In this document: positions 46,263-55,074 of the stretch, piece by piece | Numbering within the stretch: the first letter of the stretch is position 1 | Layout: each line of letters opens with the position of its first letter | DNA from: JAJEFO01 sp965221845 | GTDB lineage: Bacteria; Pseudomonadota; Alphaproteobacteria; Rhodobacterales; Rhodobacteraceae | Reading direction: 5' to 3' | NCBI GenBank assembly: GCA_965221845.1 | Contig: OZ244919.1 | Coordinates: 2,728,001-2,792,000, forward strand | Length of the DNA stretch: 64,000 nt | Translations under genes and position numbers: made by a program | The notes under the pieces: model-generated | Told to the model about the DNA's origin: nothing | What the model saw: only the letters and a program-made list of their open reading frames with translations | Database searches by the model: none

Positions 46263-46607
46263 CCCGCCCCGCTCATCCAGCTCGATTCGAACTTCGAGAC
46301 CCTCGAAGCCTGTCGGCTCTTCGTCGCCGACGTGGCCGAGCCAATGCGCATCTCTCCAAGGCGGCCGCGGCCGGGCGCGCGGTGCTGCGGGACTGCAGCA
46401 CCGGGCCTTCGACCTGCCGGAGATCGACCACGCCAAGCTCCTGCCGTGGCAAGCCGGGACCGATGCATGTCGAGTCCCACCCGGAACCGGCCGTCGCGCT
46501 GAAGAAAAGGGGTTTCGCGAAATTCCGGAGATGAAGCTCCGTTCAGGAAGCCCGGAACGGTCGCCGTCACGGGTCCCCGCCGGTCATGGCATCTGCAGGC
46601 GGCGCGA
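46263..46607. other. decayed sequence between the AbiEii region and topA
   Basis: Short coding-like pieces occur in shifting plus-strand frames: IQLDSNFETLEACRLFVADV near 46280-46340, then FDLPEIDHAKLLPWQAG near 46410-46460 and SHPEPAVALKKRGFAKFR near 46470-46530. They look like one broken gene, but I cannot assign a family. Confidence 0.35.
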
Positions 46608-49148
46608 TCACGACCGCTTGCGCCGGCGGCGCGTCTTGCCGCCCTTCGCTTCGCGCTCCGCGATGAGCCGCGTCGCGGCGGCCATGTCGATGCCGGCGGG
46701 ATCGACGTCCTCCGGGACCGTCGCGTTCACCTTGTTCCATTTCACGTAGGGTCCGTACTTGCCGTCCAGAACGGTCACGGGGCCGCCGCGTTCAGGATGC
46801 TCGCCGAGATCCTTGAGCACGGGGGCCTTCCAGCCCCTGTTTCCGAAGGAGGCCCGCCTTGCCGCGATGAGTTCGACGGCGCGGTTCATGCCGACGTTCC
46901 AGACGTCCTCGATCGATTCGAGATTGGCGGTCGTCCCGCTTCTGGCGCTCGTCGACTCCGCATGCTTCAGGTACGGCCCGAAGCGTCCGACATTGGCCCA
47001 GATCGACACGCCGTCCTCGGGGTGCCGGCCGACGAGGCGCGGAAGCTCGAGAAGCCTGAGCGCGTCATCAAGCGTGATCTCCGCCGGATTCCAGGCCTCG
47101 GGCACGGTGCGGCGCGGCGGCTTTTGCCCGTCATCCGAGGCGTCGCCCCGCTGGACGTAGGGTCCGAAGCGCCCCTTGCGGACCAGGATCGCTTCTCCCC
47201 CGTCCTCGCCAAGGTTCTTGCCCTCGGGGGGGAGGCCGCCTTCGGGTTCCGCGCCCGGAGGCCCGAAGGCGCGCGTGTAGCGGCATTCCGGATAGTTCGA
47301 GCAGCCGATGAAGGCCCCGCCCGAGCGGGCGGTTCGCACCGACAGCCGCCCGGCGCCGCAGTGCGGGCAGATGCGCGGGTCGCGCCCGTCTCCGGCCGGC
47401 GGAAAGAGGTGCGGCGCCAGGCTCTCGTTTATCTGTTCCAGGACGTCGGCGAACCGGAGTTCGGATGTCTCCTTCACGGCAGCGCTGAACGCTTCCCAGA
47501 ACCGCGCGAGCACGTCCTTCCAGTCACGGGTTCCGGACGTGATGTCGTCAAGCTCCTCCTCGAGCCTGGCCGTGAAGTCGTAGCTCAGGTAGCGACGGAA
47601 GTGGTTCATGAGGAATGCGGTCACCAGCTGCCCCTTTTCCTCGGGGCGGAGCCGGCCCTTTTCCTTCCGCACGTATCCCCTGTCCTGGATCGTCGTGACG
47701 GTGGAGGCGTAGGTCGACGGCCGCCCGATGCCTATCTCCTCCATCTTCTTGACGAGCGTGGCTTCGGTGTAGCGCGGCGGCGGCTTGGTGAAGTGCCGCT
47801 CCGGCGTGACCCGGCGCCGCTGCACCGGTTCGCCCTGGTCGATGCGGGGCAGGATGCCGTCACTGTCGCCGCCGTCGTCGTCGCGGCCCTCCTCGTAGGC
47901 CTTCAGGAAGCCGTCGAACACCTGGACCTGGCCGGTCGCCCGAAGCCCGGTCATGCCGTCCGCGCCGGCAATTTCGACCGTCGTCCGCCGGAACCTGGCA
48001 GGTTCCATCTGGCTTGCGAGCGTCCGCCTCCGGACGAGGTGGTACAGGTCAAGCTGGCCCTTGTCCTGGATCCGCAGCGAGGCCGGGTCGGCCGTCATTC
48101 GAGTCGGACGGATGCACTCATGCGCTTCCTGGGCGTTCCTTGCCTTGCTCCTGTGCCTGCGCGGCTCCTTGGGCAGGTGCTCTGGGCCGTAGTGTTCCTT
48201 GATCGCGTCGCGTGCGGCGATGACCGCCTCGGGAGCCATGTACACCCCGTCAGTCCGCATGTAGGTGATGTGCCCGGACTCGTAGAGCTTCTGCGCCGCC
48301 TGCATCGTCTGCCGCGCGCCGAATCCGAGCTTGCGCGACGCTTCCTGCTGCAGCGTGGACGTTATGAACGGCGGCGGCGGCCTGCGCGTGACGGGATTCG
48401 CCTCGACAGACGTGACCGACAGGTCGCTTGACCGGATCGCTTCGACGGCCTCGTTCGCGCGCCGCTCGTCCTGGATGCCGAGCCTGTCGAGCCTCTTTCC
48501 GTCAAGCAGTGTCAGCCGGGCCTCGAACTCGTCTCCTCTCGGCGTTACCAGGACCGCCTTCACGGTCCAGTATTCCTGGACCTGGAACGCCTCCACCTCC
48601 ACTTCGCGCTCGACGATGAGCCGGAGGCAGACGGACTGCACGCGGCCCGCGGATCGTGCGCCGGGCAGCTTTCTCCACAGCACCGGCGAGAGCGTGTAGC
48701 CCACGAGGTAGTCGAGCGCGCGGCGCGCGAGATAGGCCTGCACGAGGTCGCGGTCGACCGAACGCGGGCTTTCCAGGGCCTCGGCGACGTCCTTCCTCGT
48801 GACGGCGTTGAAGGCGATCCGGCCGACCTTCGTGCCTTTGCGGATTGCCTTGCGGGCGCGAAGCGCCTCCTCGAGGTGCCACGAGATCGCTTCGCCCTCG
48901 CGGTCAGGGTCGGTGGCGAGAATCAGCGTTGCATCGCCTTGGAGGGCGTCCGCGATCGCCTTGACCCGCTTTCTTGATTCAGGCGGCACCTCCCACGTCA
49001 TCTCGAAGTCGCGGTCGGGATTCACGGAGCCGTCCTTCTCGGCAAGATCGCGCACGTGCCCGAAGCTCGCGAGCACGGTGTAGTCCTTGCCGAGATAGCT
49101 CTTGATCGTCTTGGCCTTGGCGGGAGACTCGACGACGACGACAGGCAT
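46608..49148 (-). CDS. topA: DNA topoisomerase I
   Basis: This 846-residue type IA enzyme relaxes negative supercoils. The TOPRIM domain opens MPVVVVESPAKAKTIKSYLG and has TDPDREGEAISWHLEEAL. The active-site Tyr is in GHITYMRTDGVYMAPEAV, near residue 300. A C-terminal zinc ribbon (CPHCGAGRLSVRT...CSNYPECRYTR pattern) is followed by several repeats with FGPYVQRG, FGPYLKHA and YGPYVKWN, and a Lys/Arg-rich tail. The domain order and length fit alphaproteobacterial TopA. It marks the end of the accessory island. Confidence 0.97.
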   Translation of the reverse strand: MPVVVVESPAKAKTIKSYLGKDYTVLASFGHVRDLAEKDGSVNPDRDFEMTWEVPPESRKRVKAIADALQGDATLILATDPDREGEAISWHLEEALRARKAIRKGTKVGRIAFNAVTRKDVAEALESPRSVDRDLVQAYLARRALDYLVGYTLSPVLWRKLPGARSAGRVQSVCLRLIVEREVEVEAFQVQEYWTVKAVLVTPRGDEFEARLTLLDGKRLDRLGIQDERRANEAVEAIRSSDLSVTSVEANPVTRRPPPPFITSTLQQEASRKLGFGARQTMQAAQKLYESGHITYMRTDGVYMAPEAVIAARDAIKEHYGPEHLPKEPRRHRSKARNAQEAHECIRPTRMTADPASLRIQDKGQLDLYHLVRRRTLASQMEPARFRRTTVEIAGADGMTGLRATGQVQVFDGFLKAYEEGRDDDGGDSDGILPRIDQGEPVQRRRVTPERHFTKPPPRYTEATLVKKMEEIGIGRPSTYASTVTTIQDRGYVRKEKGRLRPEEKGQLVTAFLMNHFRRYLSYDFTARLEEELDDITSGTRDWKDVLARFWEAFSAAVKETSELRFADVLEQINESLAPHLFPPAGDGRDPRICPHCGAGRLSVRTARSGGAFIGCSNYPECRYTRAFGPPGAEPEGGLPPEGKNLGEDGGEAILVRKGRFGPYVQRGDASDDGQKPPRRTVPEAWNPAEITLDDALRLLELPRLVGRHPEDGVSIWANVGRFGPYLKHAESTSARSGTTANLESIEDVWNVGMNRAVELIAARRASFGNRGWKAPVLKDLGEHPERGGPVTVLDGKYGPYVKWNKVNATVPEDVDPAGIDMAAATRLIAEREAKGGKTRRRRKRS

Positions 49149-49293
49149 GGGAGGCTCCCGAAAGGCGAATCCGGCGGTGGCGGCGGAACATGCGTGGCGT
49201 TGCCGGCGTTTGTCAATCCGTGGCGGACGGCCGCCGTCGCATGCCGCGCGAGCGCCGGGGCGAATCGGAATGCGCGGCGCGCCGCCCGAAGGA

Positions 49294-50718
49294 TCAGGCG
49301 GACGAACCGCCCACGGTCAGGCCGCCGATCAGGAGCGTGGGCTGGCCGACGCCGACGGGCACCCACTGCCCCGCCTTGCCGCAACTGCCCATGCCGGGGT
49401 CGAGCTTCATGTCGTTTCCGACGGCGCGGATGCGCCTGAGCGCGGTGGCGCCGTCGCCGATCAGGGTCGCGCCCTTCACCGGCTCGCGGATCCTGCCGTC
49501 CCTGACCCGGTAGGCTTCCGTGCACGAGAACACGAACTTCCCGTTCGTGATGTCCACCTGTCCGCCGCCGAAGCCGACGGCATGGATGCCGTCCCTGACC
49601 TCGGCAACGATCGATTCGGGCGCGGCGCGGCCCGGCAGCATGTACGTGTTCGTCATCCTCGGCATGGGAGCGTGGGCAAAGCTCTCGCGGCGGCCGTTGC
49701 CGGTCGCTTCCCCGCCAAGCAGCCGCGCATTCTGGCGATCATGCATGTAGTTGACGAGGATGCCGTCCTCGATCAGGACGTTCCGGCGCGACGGCGTGCC
49801 CTCGTCGTCGACGTTCAGCGAGCCGCGACGGTCCGGCAGCGTCCCGTCGTCCAGCACGGTGACGCCGCTTGCGGCAATCTGCCGCCCCATGAGGCCGGCA
49901 AACGCGGAGGACTTCTTGCGGTTGAAGTCTCCCTCAAGGCCATGGCCAATCGCCTCGTGCAGGAGGATGCCCGGCCAGCCCGGCCCGAGCGTCACGTCCA
50001 TCTCGCCCGCCGGCGCCGCCACCGCGTCGAGATTGACGACGGCGACGCGAAGGGCTTCGCGCACGAGCGGCTGCCAGCACTGGGGCGCGATCAGCCTGGA
50101 GAGCCCGTGGCGGCCTCCGCTTCCGGCCGCGCCGGATTCGCGGCGGCCGTTCCTTTCGACGATCACGCTGGCACGGAGTCTCGCCATCGGCCGCACGTCC
50201 GCGAGGCAGCGGCCGTCGGGGCGCAGGATCGCGACCTCTTGAAGCGAAGCCGCGAGCGTGGCGGAGACCTGCACGACGCGGGAGTCGAGGTCGCGGGCAA
50301 ACGCGTCGATCTCCTTCAGCGTCTCGATCTTGAGCGGGAACGCGGCGTCCTCGAGGGGATTCCCGTCGCCGTAGAGCCTGCGCGTCCCCGGGGCCGGCGA
50401 GGCGGCCAGCGAGCCGCCCCCGCTGCCCACGGCCAGCCGAACCGTCCCGGCGGCCCGCTTCAGGGCGGCCTGGCTGATCTCGGTCGAATGCGCATATCCG
50501 ACGGTTTCGCCGCGCACGGCACGGAGCCCGAAGCCCTCGGACCTGTCGTGGCTCGCGTTGCGCACGCGCCCGTCATCGTAGGCCAGGACCTCCGAGCGAC
50601 GGCGCTCCAGGAACAGCTCGCCGTCATCCGCGCCACGCGCCGTCTCCTGCAGAAGGCGCAGGGCCGCGTCCCTGTCCAGGTGCGTCTCGAACGGGCTGAA
50701 CCTGTTCAGCACTGCCAT
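49294..50718 (-). CDS. tldD: TldD metalloprotease subunit
   Basis: This 474-residue protein works with TldE (PmbA) as a metalloprotease that processes small peptides and modified peptide antibiotics. The zinc motif is in GILLHEAIGHGLEGDFNRKK (HExxxH). Other landmarks are GWPG, VTVLDDGTLPDRRGSLNVDD and the end CGKAGQWVPVGVGQPTLLIG. The start at 50718 follows AAGGAGCC. TldE is not in the window. It is divergent from ctaC. Confidence 0.95.
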   Translation of the reverse strand: MAVLNRFSPFETHLDRDAALRLLQETARGADDGELFLERRRSEVLAYDDGRVRNASHDRSEGFGLRAVRGETVGYAHSTEISQAALKRAAGTVRLAVGSGGGSLAASPAPGTRRLYGDGNPLEDAAFPLKIETLKEIDAFARDLDSRVVQVSATLAASLQEVAILRPDGRCLADVRPMARLRASVIVERNGRRESGAAGSGGRHGLSRLIAPQCWQPLVREALRVAVVNLDAVAAPAGEMDVTLGPGWPGILLHEAIGHGLEGDFNRKKSSAFAGLMGRQIAASGVTVLDDGTLPDRRGSLNVDDEGTPSRRNVLIEDGILVNYMHDRQNARLLGGEATGNGRRESFAHAPMPRMTNTYMLPGRAAPESIVAEVRDGIHAVGFGGGQVDITNGKFVFSCTEAYRVRDGRIREPVKGATLIGDGATALRRIRAVGNDMKLDPGMGSCGKAGQWVPVGVGQPTLLIGGLTVGGSSA

Positions 50719-50786
50719 GCACGGCTCCTTCCGCGATGCGGGAAAGGCGTCCGAATGCCGCAACCGGACGCCTTGTTCATGAAGGT

Positions 50787-50816
50787 CTTATATGGTTTGT
50801 AGCGTCTGAAAGACAA
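50787..50816 (-). promoter_or_regulatory. candidate tldD promoter
   Basis: On the complement strand TTGTCT (50816-50811) and TATAAG (50792-50787) are 18 bp apart and end 69 bp before tldD, within an AT-richer stretch between tldD and ctaC. Confidence 0.4.
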
Positions 50817-50877
50817 CCGGCGGGCCATGCTGGCCCGAGGCATGCCGGAACGCCATCGTGAACAGGATCCCGGACCA

Positions 50878-51759
50878 ATGCGCCTCAAGAACCTTCTCAC
50901 CGGCCCGGCCATGCTTGCCGCCAGCGGCGCTGCACGCGCGCAGGACCTGCCCGTCATCGGGCAGCCGGACCCGGCGGGGCTCGGCTTCCAGCCGCCCACG
51001 ACCGACCTCGCGCGCGACATCGTGTGGCTGGATGGCCTGGTGCTCGCCGTCATCGCCGCGATCTCGCTGTTCGTCATGGCGCTGCTTCTGGTCTGCATCC
51101 TGCGCTTCAACCGCCGCGCCAATCCGGAGCCGGCAAGCTTCACGCACAACGCGCCTGTCGAGGTGGCCTGGACCGTCATCCCGATCGTGATCCTGGTCTT
51201 CATCGGGGCCTTCTCGCTGCCCGTGCTGTTCAAGCAGCAGGTCATTCCGGAGCCGGAGGTCTTCATCAAGGCGACCGGCAACCAGTGGTACTGGGAGTAC
51301 GAGTATCCGGACGAGGACATCAGCTTCGCGAGCTACATGATCGGCATCGACAGCGCGAACCAGCTGACGCCGGAAACGTCGCGGCAGCTGGCCGAGGCGG
51401 GCTATTCGGACGAGCATTTCCTCCTTGCCACGGACACTTCGGTCGTCATTCCGACCGGCAGGGTCGTCGTGGTCCAGGTCACCGCCGCCGACGTGATCCA
51501 TGCCTGGACCGTCCCTTCCTTCGGCGTGAAGCAGGACGCCGTCCCGGGCCGGCTTGCCGAACTCTGGTTCAAGGTCGACGAAGGCCGGGAGGGCGTCTAT
51601 TTCGGGCAGTGCTCCGAGCTTTGCGGCCTCAGCCATGCCTACATGCCCATAACCGTCAAGGCGGTGGCGGCCGCCGACTACGACGCCTGGGCCGCCGACG
51701 CCCGCGCGGCCGGGAACTACGTCGAGCCCGGCCGGACCCGGCTGGCGGCGAGCGAGTAG
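50878..51759 (+). CDS. ctaC: cytochrome c oxidase subunit II (aa3 type)
   Basis: This 293-residue subunit accepts electrons from cytochrome c through its CuA centre. A signal peptide (RLKNLLTGPAMLAASGAARA) is cut before QDLP. Two membrane helices follow (LVLAVIAAISLFVMALLLVC, and VAWTVIPIVILVFIGAFSLP). The soluble domain has NQWYWEYEYPD and the CuA ligands in YFGQCSELCGLSHAYMPI. The start at 50878 is chosen for the signal peptide. Subunit I (ctaD) is not in the window, as is usual for this family. Confidence 0.97.
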   Translation: MRLKNLLTGPAMLAASGAARAQDLPVIGQPDPAGLGFQPPTTDLARDIVWLDGLVLAVIAAISLFVMALLLVCILRFNRRANPEPASFTHNAPVEVAWTVIPIVILVFIGAFSLPVLFKQQVIPEPEVFIKATGNQWYWEYEYPDEDISFASYMIGIDSANQLTPETSRQLAEAGYSDEHFLLATDTSVVIPTGRVVVVQVTAADVIHAWTVPSFGVKQDAVPGRLAELWFKVDEGREGVYFGQCSELCGLSHAYMPITVKAVAAADYDAWAADARAAGNYVEPGRTRLAASE

Positions 51760-51765
51760 AGGCGC

Positions 51766-52689
51766 ATGCCCGACCTCGCGATCAGCGCGGCGCGCGAGCA
51801 CGAGCCGACGTTCGGCGACTACGTGACGCTGCTCAAGCCGCGGGTCATGTCGCTCGTGGTCTTCACGGCCCTGGTCGGACTCCTCGTCGCTCCGACGTCG
51901 CTGCACGCGGTCGAAGCGGTCGCGGCGACGCTGTTCATTGCGGTGGGAGCGGGCGCGGCGGGCGCCCTGAACATGTGGTACGACGCGGACATCGACTCGG
52001 CGATGCGGCGGACCATGAAGCGCCCGGTTCCGAGCGGCCGCGTCGCGCCCGGCGAGTCCCTGGCGATCGGCGCCGGACTGTCGGGCCTCTCGGTCGTCAT
52101 GCTTGGCCTGGCGACGAACGTGCTCGCTGCCTCCCTCCTGGCCTTCACGATCGCGTTTTACGTTCTCGTCTACACGATGTGGCTCAAGCGCCGGACGCCG
52201 CAGAACATCGTGATCGGGGGAGCGGCCGGGGCCTTTCCGCCGATGATCGGCTGGGCGGCTGCAACGGGAGGCGTCTCCCTTGAAGCCTGCCTGATGTTCG
52301 CGCTGATCTTCATGTGGACGCCGCCGCATTTCTGGGCCCTGGCGCTTTTCGTGCGGTCCGACTACGAGAACGCCGGCGTCCCGATGCTTACCGTGACCCA
52401 CGGCCGGGCCGCCGCCCGCAGGCACATCCTTGCCTACGCGCTGCTTCTCGTGCCCGTGTCGCTCTGGCTGGCCCTGGGCCCGGTTGGCGGCCCGGCGAGC
52501 CTTGCCGCCGCCGTCGTGCTGAACCTCATGTTCTCATGGGGCGCGGTCCGGATATGCTTGCGGGACGAGGCGGCCGCCCGGAGCGACGGCTACGCCGCGG
52601 AGAAGGCGTTCTTTCGCGCCTCGCTGTTCTACCTTTTCCTGCATTTTGGCGCGTTCCTTGCCGACGCGGCGCTGAGACAGGTGCCATGA
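51766..52689 (+). CDS. ctaB: protohaem IX farnesyltransferase (haem O synthase)
   Basis: This 307-residue inner-membrane prenyltransferase adds farnesyl to haem B to make haem O for haem A. It has about nine helices, the Asp-rich motif NMWYDADIDSAMRRTMKRPV, and the second motif YTMWLKRRTPQNIVIGGAAG. It begins 6 bp after ctaC and overlaps the next gene by 4 bp (ATGA). Confidence 0.96.
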   Translation: MPDLAISAAREHEPTFGDYVTLLKPRVMSLVVFTALVGLLVAPTSLHAVEAVAATLFIAVGAGAAGALNMWYDADIDSAMRRTMKRPVPSGRVAPGESLAIGAGLSGLSVVMLGLATNVLAASLLAFTIAFYVLVYTMWLKRRTPQNIVIGGAAGAFPPMIGWAAATGGVSLEACLMFALIFMWTPPHFWALALFVRSDYENAGVPMLTVTHGRAAARRHILAYALLLVPVSLWLALGPVGGPASLAAAVVLNLMFSWGAVRICLRDEAAARSDGYAAEKAFFRASLFYLFLHFGAFLADAALRQVP

Positions 52690-52874
52690 GCGGCATCAGG
52701 GCCACCCACGAACTGCACGCGCGCCGTCTTTCGCGGAATCTCGGCGTGGCGGTCGCGCTCGCCGCGTTCGTTGCGGTTGTCTTCGCGCTGACCGTGGTGA
52801 AGGTCGGCCGCGGCGATCCGCTGCAGGGGTTCGATCATGTCCTGCGGCCCGGCATGGAGGCCGCCGGACCATGA
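52686..52874 (+). CDS. small membrane protein of the oxidase cluster (CoxF-like)
   Basis: This 62-residue protein has one helix (NLGVAVALAAFVAVVFALTV) flanked by an N-terminal basic part ATHELHARRLSRN and the tail GRGDPLQGFDHVLRPGM. Proteins of this size and pattern lie between ctaB and ctaG in many alphaproteobacteria and are called CoxF or oxidase assembly proteins. It overlaps ctaB and ctaG by 4 bp on each side. Its exact role is not established. Confidence 0.8.
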   Translation: MSGIRATHELHARRLSRNLGVAVALAAFVAVVFALTVVKVGRGDPLQGFDHVLRPGMEAAGP

Positions 52875-53458
52875 CGGACCCGCGGCGTCGCACGGCGGCC
52901 ACGCTCGTCGGCGTGGTCCTGGTCATGGGATCGCTCGCATGGGCGTCGGTGCCTCTCTACGACCTCTTCTGCGGGGTCACGGGCTGGGGCGGCACGACCG
53001 ATGTCGCCGCGAAGCCGCCCGAGGCGCCCCTCGAGGAGGTGATCACGGTCCGCTTCGACGCCTCGACCGCGTCGGGGATGCCCTGGGAGTTCAGGCCGGA
53101 GCAGGCGAAGATGCCGATCCGGATCGGCGAGGAGGGCCTGGCGTTCTACGAGGCCCGCAACGGGACGGGCCGGCCGGTCGCGGGCACGGCAAGCTTCAAC
53201 GTCGCGCCGTTCTCCGCCGGCGCCCACTTCTCGAAGATCGACTGCTTCTGCTTCGAGATGCAGGTGCTGGAGCCCGGCCAGCGGGTCAGCATGCCGGTCA
53301 GCTTCTTCATCGAGCCCGCGATCCTCGACGACCCCGATGCCAGGTCCGTCAGGACGATCACGCTGTCCTACACGTTCCACGAAGTGGACCTGCCCGAAGG
53401 CCACCGTTCGCAGCAGGCGGCGCTCGGGGTGGGCGGAACCGCATCTCAACCGAACTAG
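52871..53458 (+). CDS. ctaG: cytochrome c oxidase assembly protein CtaG/Cox11
   Basis: This 195-residue copper chaperone inserts CuB into subunit I. It has one N-terminal membrane helix (TLVGVVLVMGSLAWASVPLY), the conserved DLFCGVTGWGGTT, and the copper-binding CFCFEMQVLEPGQ with two cysteines, followed by MPVSFFIEP and TLSYTFHEV. It overlaps the preceding small gene and is followed by ctaE after 19 bp. Confidence 0.96.
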   Translation: MTDPRRRTAATLVGVVLVMGSLAWASVPLYDLFCGVTGWGGTTDVAAKPPEAPLEEVITVRFDASTASGMPWEFRPEQAKMPIRIGEEGLAFYEARNGTGRPVAGTASFNVAPFSAGAHFSKIDCFCFEMQVLEPGQRVSMPVSFFIEPAILDDPDARSVRTITLSYTFHEVDLPEGHRSQQAALGVGGTASQPN

Positions 53459-53477
53459 AATCCGGGAGAAGGCCGGC

Positions 53478-54296
53478 ATGGCGCACGAAAAGAACCACGA
53501 CTATCACATCCTGCACCCGTCGGCCTGGCCGTTCCTCGGCGCGGTTTCCGGTTTCGTCATGCTGTTCGGCTTCGTGCTGGCCTTCGGGCAGAACGCCCCG
53601 GAGAGCGTGAAGCAGCCCTACGTGTTCATCATCGGCCTGATCGGCGTCTGCTACGTCATGTACGCCTGGTGGGCTGACGTGGTCCGGGAAGCCGTGGCCG
53701 GCGACCACACCCCTGTCGTGAGAATCGGGCTGCGGTACGGGTTCATCATGTTCATCATGTCGGAGGTCATGTTCTTCGCGGCATGGTTCTGGGCGTTCTT
53801 CAAGAACGCGCTCTATCCCATGGGACCCGAAAGCCCCGCGGTGGACGGCGTCTGGCCGCCCGCCGGCATCGAGACCTTCGACCCATGGCACCTCCCGCTC
53901 ATCAACACGCTCATTCTCCTGTGCTCCGGGGCGGCGGCAACCTGGGCGCATCACGCGATCGCGCACGAGAACAACCGCCGGGACATGGCGACGGGGCTCG
54001 CCGTCGCGATCCTCCTCGGCGTCCTGTTCACGGTCTTCCAGGCCTACGAGTACGGCCACGCGGCATTCGGGTTCTCGGGCAACATCTACGGCGCGACCTT
54101 CTTCATGGCGACCGGGTTCCACGGGTTCCACGTGATCGTCGGCACGATCTTTCTCTTCGTGTGCTACCTGCGCGTGCGTGCGGGGCACTTCACGGCCGAA
54201 CAGCATGTCGGGTTCGAGGCGGCGGCCTGGTACTGGCACTTCGTCGACGTCGTCTGGCTGTTTCTGTTTGCATCGATCTACGTCTGGGGCAGCTGA
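53478..54296 (+). CDS. ctaE: cytochrome c oxidase subunit III
   Basis: This 272-residue inner-membrane subunit has seven helices. It begins MAHEKNHDYHILHPSAWPFL and has the conserved FIMSEVMFFAAWFWAFFKNA, FQAYEYGHAAFGFSGNIYGA, TGFHGFHVIVGTIFL and the end AAWYWHFVDVVWLFLFASIY. It follows a GGGAGAAGG site. The DUF983 gene that often separates ctaE and surf1 in relatives is absent; only 91 bp lie between them. Confidence 0.97.
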   Translation: MAHEKNHDYHILHPSAWPFLGAVSGFVMLFGFVLAFGQNAPESVKQPYVFIIGLIGVCYVMYAWWADVVREAVAGDHTPVVRIGLRYGFIMFIMSEVMFFAAWFWAFFKNALYPMGPESPAVDGVWPPAGIETFDPWHLPLINTLILLCSGAAATWAHHAIAHENNRRDMATGLAVAILLGVLFTVFQAYEYGHAAFGFSGNIYGATFFMATGFHGFHVIVGTIFLFVCYLRVRAGHFTAEQHVGFEAAAWYWHFVDVVWLFLFASIYVWGS

Positions 54297-54387
54297 CCCG
54301 GATCGCGCCCTTGCTGCCCGGGCGCCGGGCCCTCGCTCCCCCGCGCCGCGTGCAGCTCCGGCAACGGCGCAGGAGGCTTGGGCGGGA

Positions 54388-55074
54388 ATGCGGCTTCTGT
54401 TTCCATTGATCATCGGCCTGGGCGGGTTTTCAGCGCTCGTTTCCCTGGGCGCATGGCAGCTGCAAAGGCTGGCCTGGAAGGAGGGCGTCCTCGCCGAAAT
54501 CGAGACGAGGGCTGCCGCGGATCCCGTTGCGCTTCCGGCCGCGCCGGTCGCCGAACGCGACAGGTACCTGCCCGTCATCGTCGAGGGCGACTTCGACGGC
54601 GAGGAGGTCGCGGTGCTCGTGAGCCTGCCGAAGCGCGGGCCGGCGTACAGGCTCGTCGCCTCGTTCGAGACCGCGAATGGGCGGCGGATCATGGTTGACA
54701 GGGGGGCCGTGCCCGTCGCGGACCGGTCCCGCCCGATGTCAGCCGCGCCGGCGACCGTGCTCGGCAACCTTCACTGGCCTGACGAGGTGGACCGCTGGAC
54801 GCCGCAGCCTGACCGCGAGGCCGGGATCTGGTACGGCCGCGACCTGCCCGCGATGGCCGAGGCGCTGCAGACCGAGCCTGTCCTCGTCGTGGCCCGCGCG
54901 GTTTCGAGCAACGACCCGCAGGCAACGCCGCTTCCCGTTGCGGCGGACGGCATTCCGAACAACCATCTCGGATACGCGATCCAGTGGTTCGGGCTGGCGG
55001 CGGCCTGGGCATTGATGACTCTCCTGCTGCTCTGGCGCATCCGGAAGCGGACCGTCCGGGAAAGCGGCCCATGA
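54388..55074 (+). CDS. SURF1 family cytochrome oxidase biogenesis protein
   Basis: This 228-residue protein has a helix at each end (PLIIGLGGFSALVSLGAWQL and FGLAAAWALMTLLLLWRIRK) with a periplasmic domain between, the standard SURF1 layout. Landmarks are LGAWQLQRLAWKEGVL, RGPAYRLVASFE, VDRGAVPVA and NNHLGYAIQWFGLA. SURF1 delivers haem A to the oxidase. The start at 54388 precedes the first helix. It overlaps thrC by 4 bp. Confidence 0.93.
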   Translation: MRLLFPLIIGLGGFSALVSLGAWQLQRLAWKEGVLAEIETRAAADPVALPAAPVAERDRYLPVIVEGDFDGEEVAVLVSLPKRGPAYRLVASFETANGRRIMVDRGAVPVADRSRPMSAAPATVLGNLHWPDEVDRWTPQPDREAGIWYGRDLPAMAEALQTEPVLVVARAVSSNDPQATPLPVAADGIPNNHLGYAIQWFGLAAAWALMTLLLLWRIRKRTVRESGP

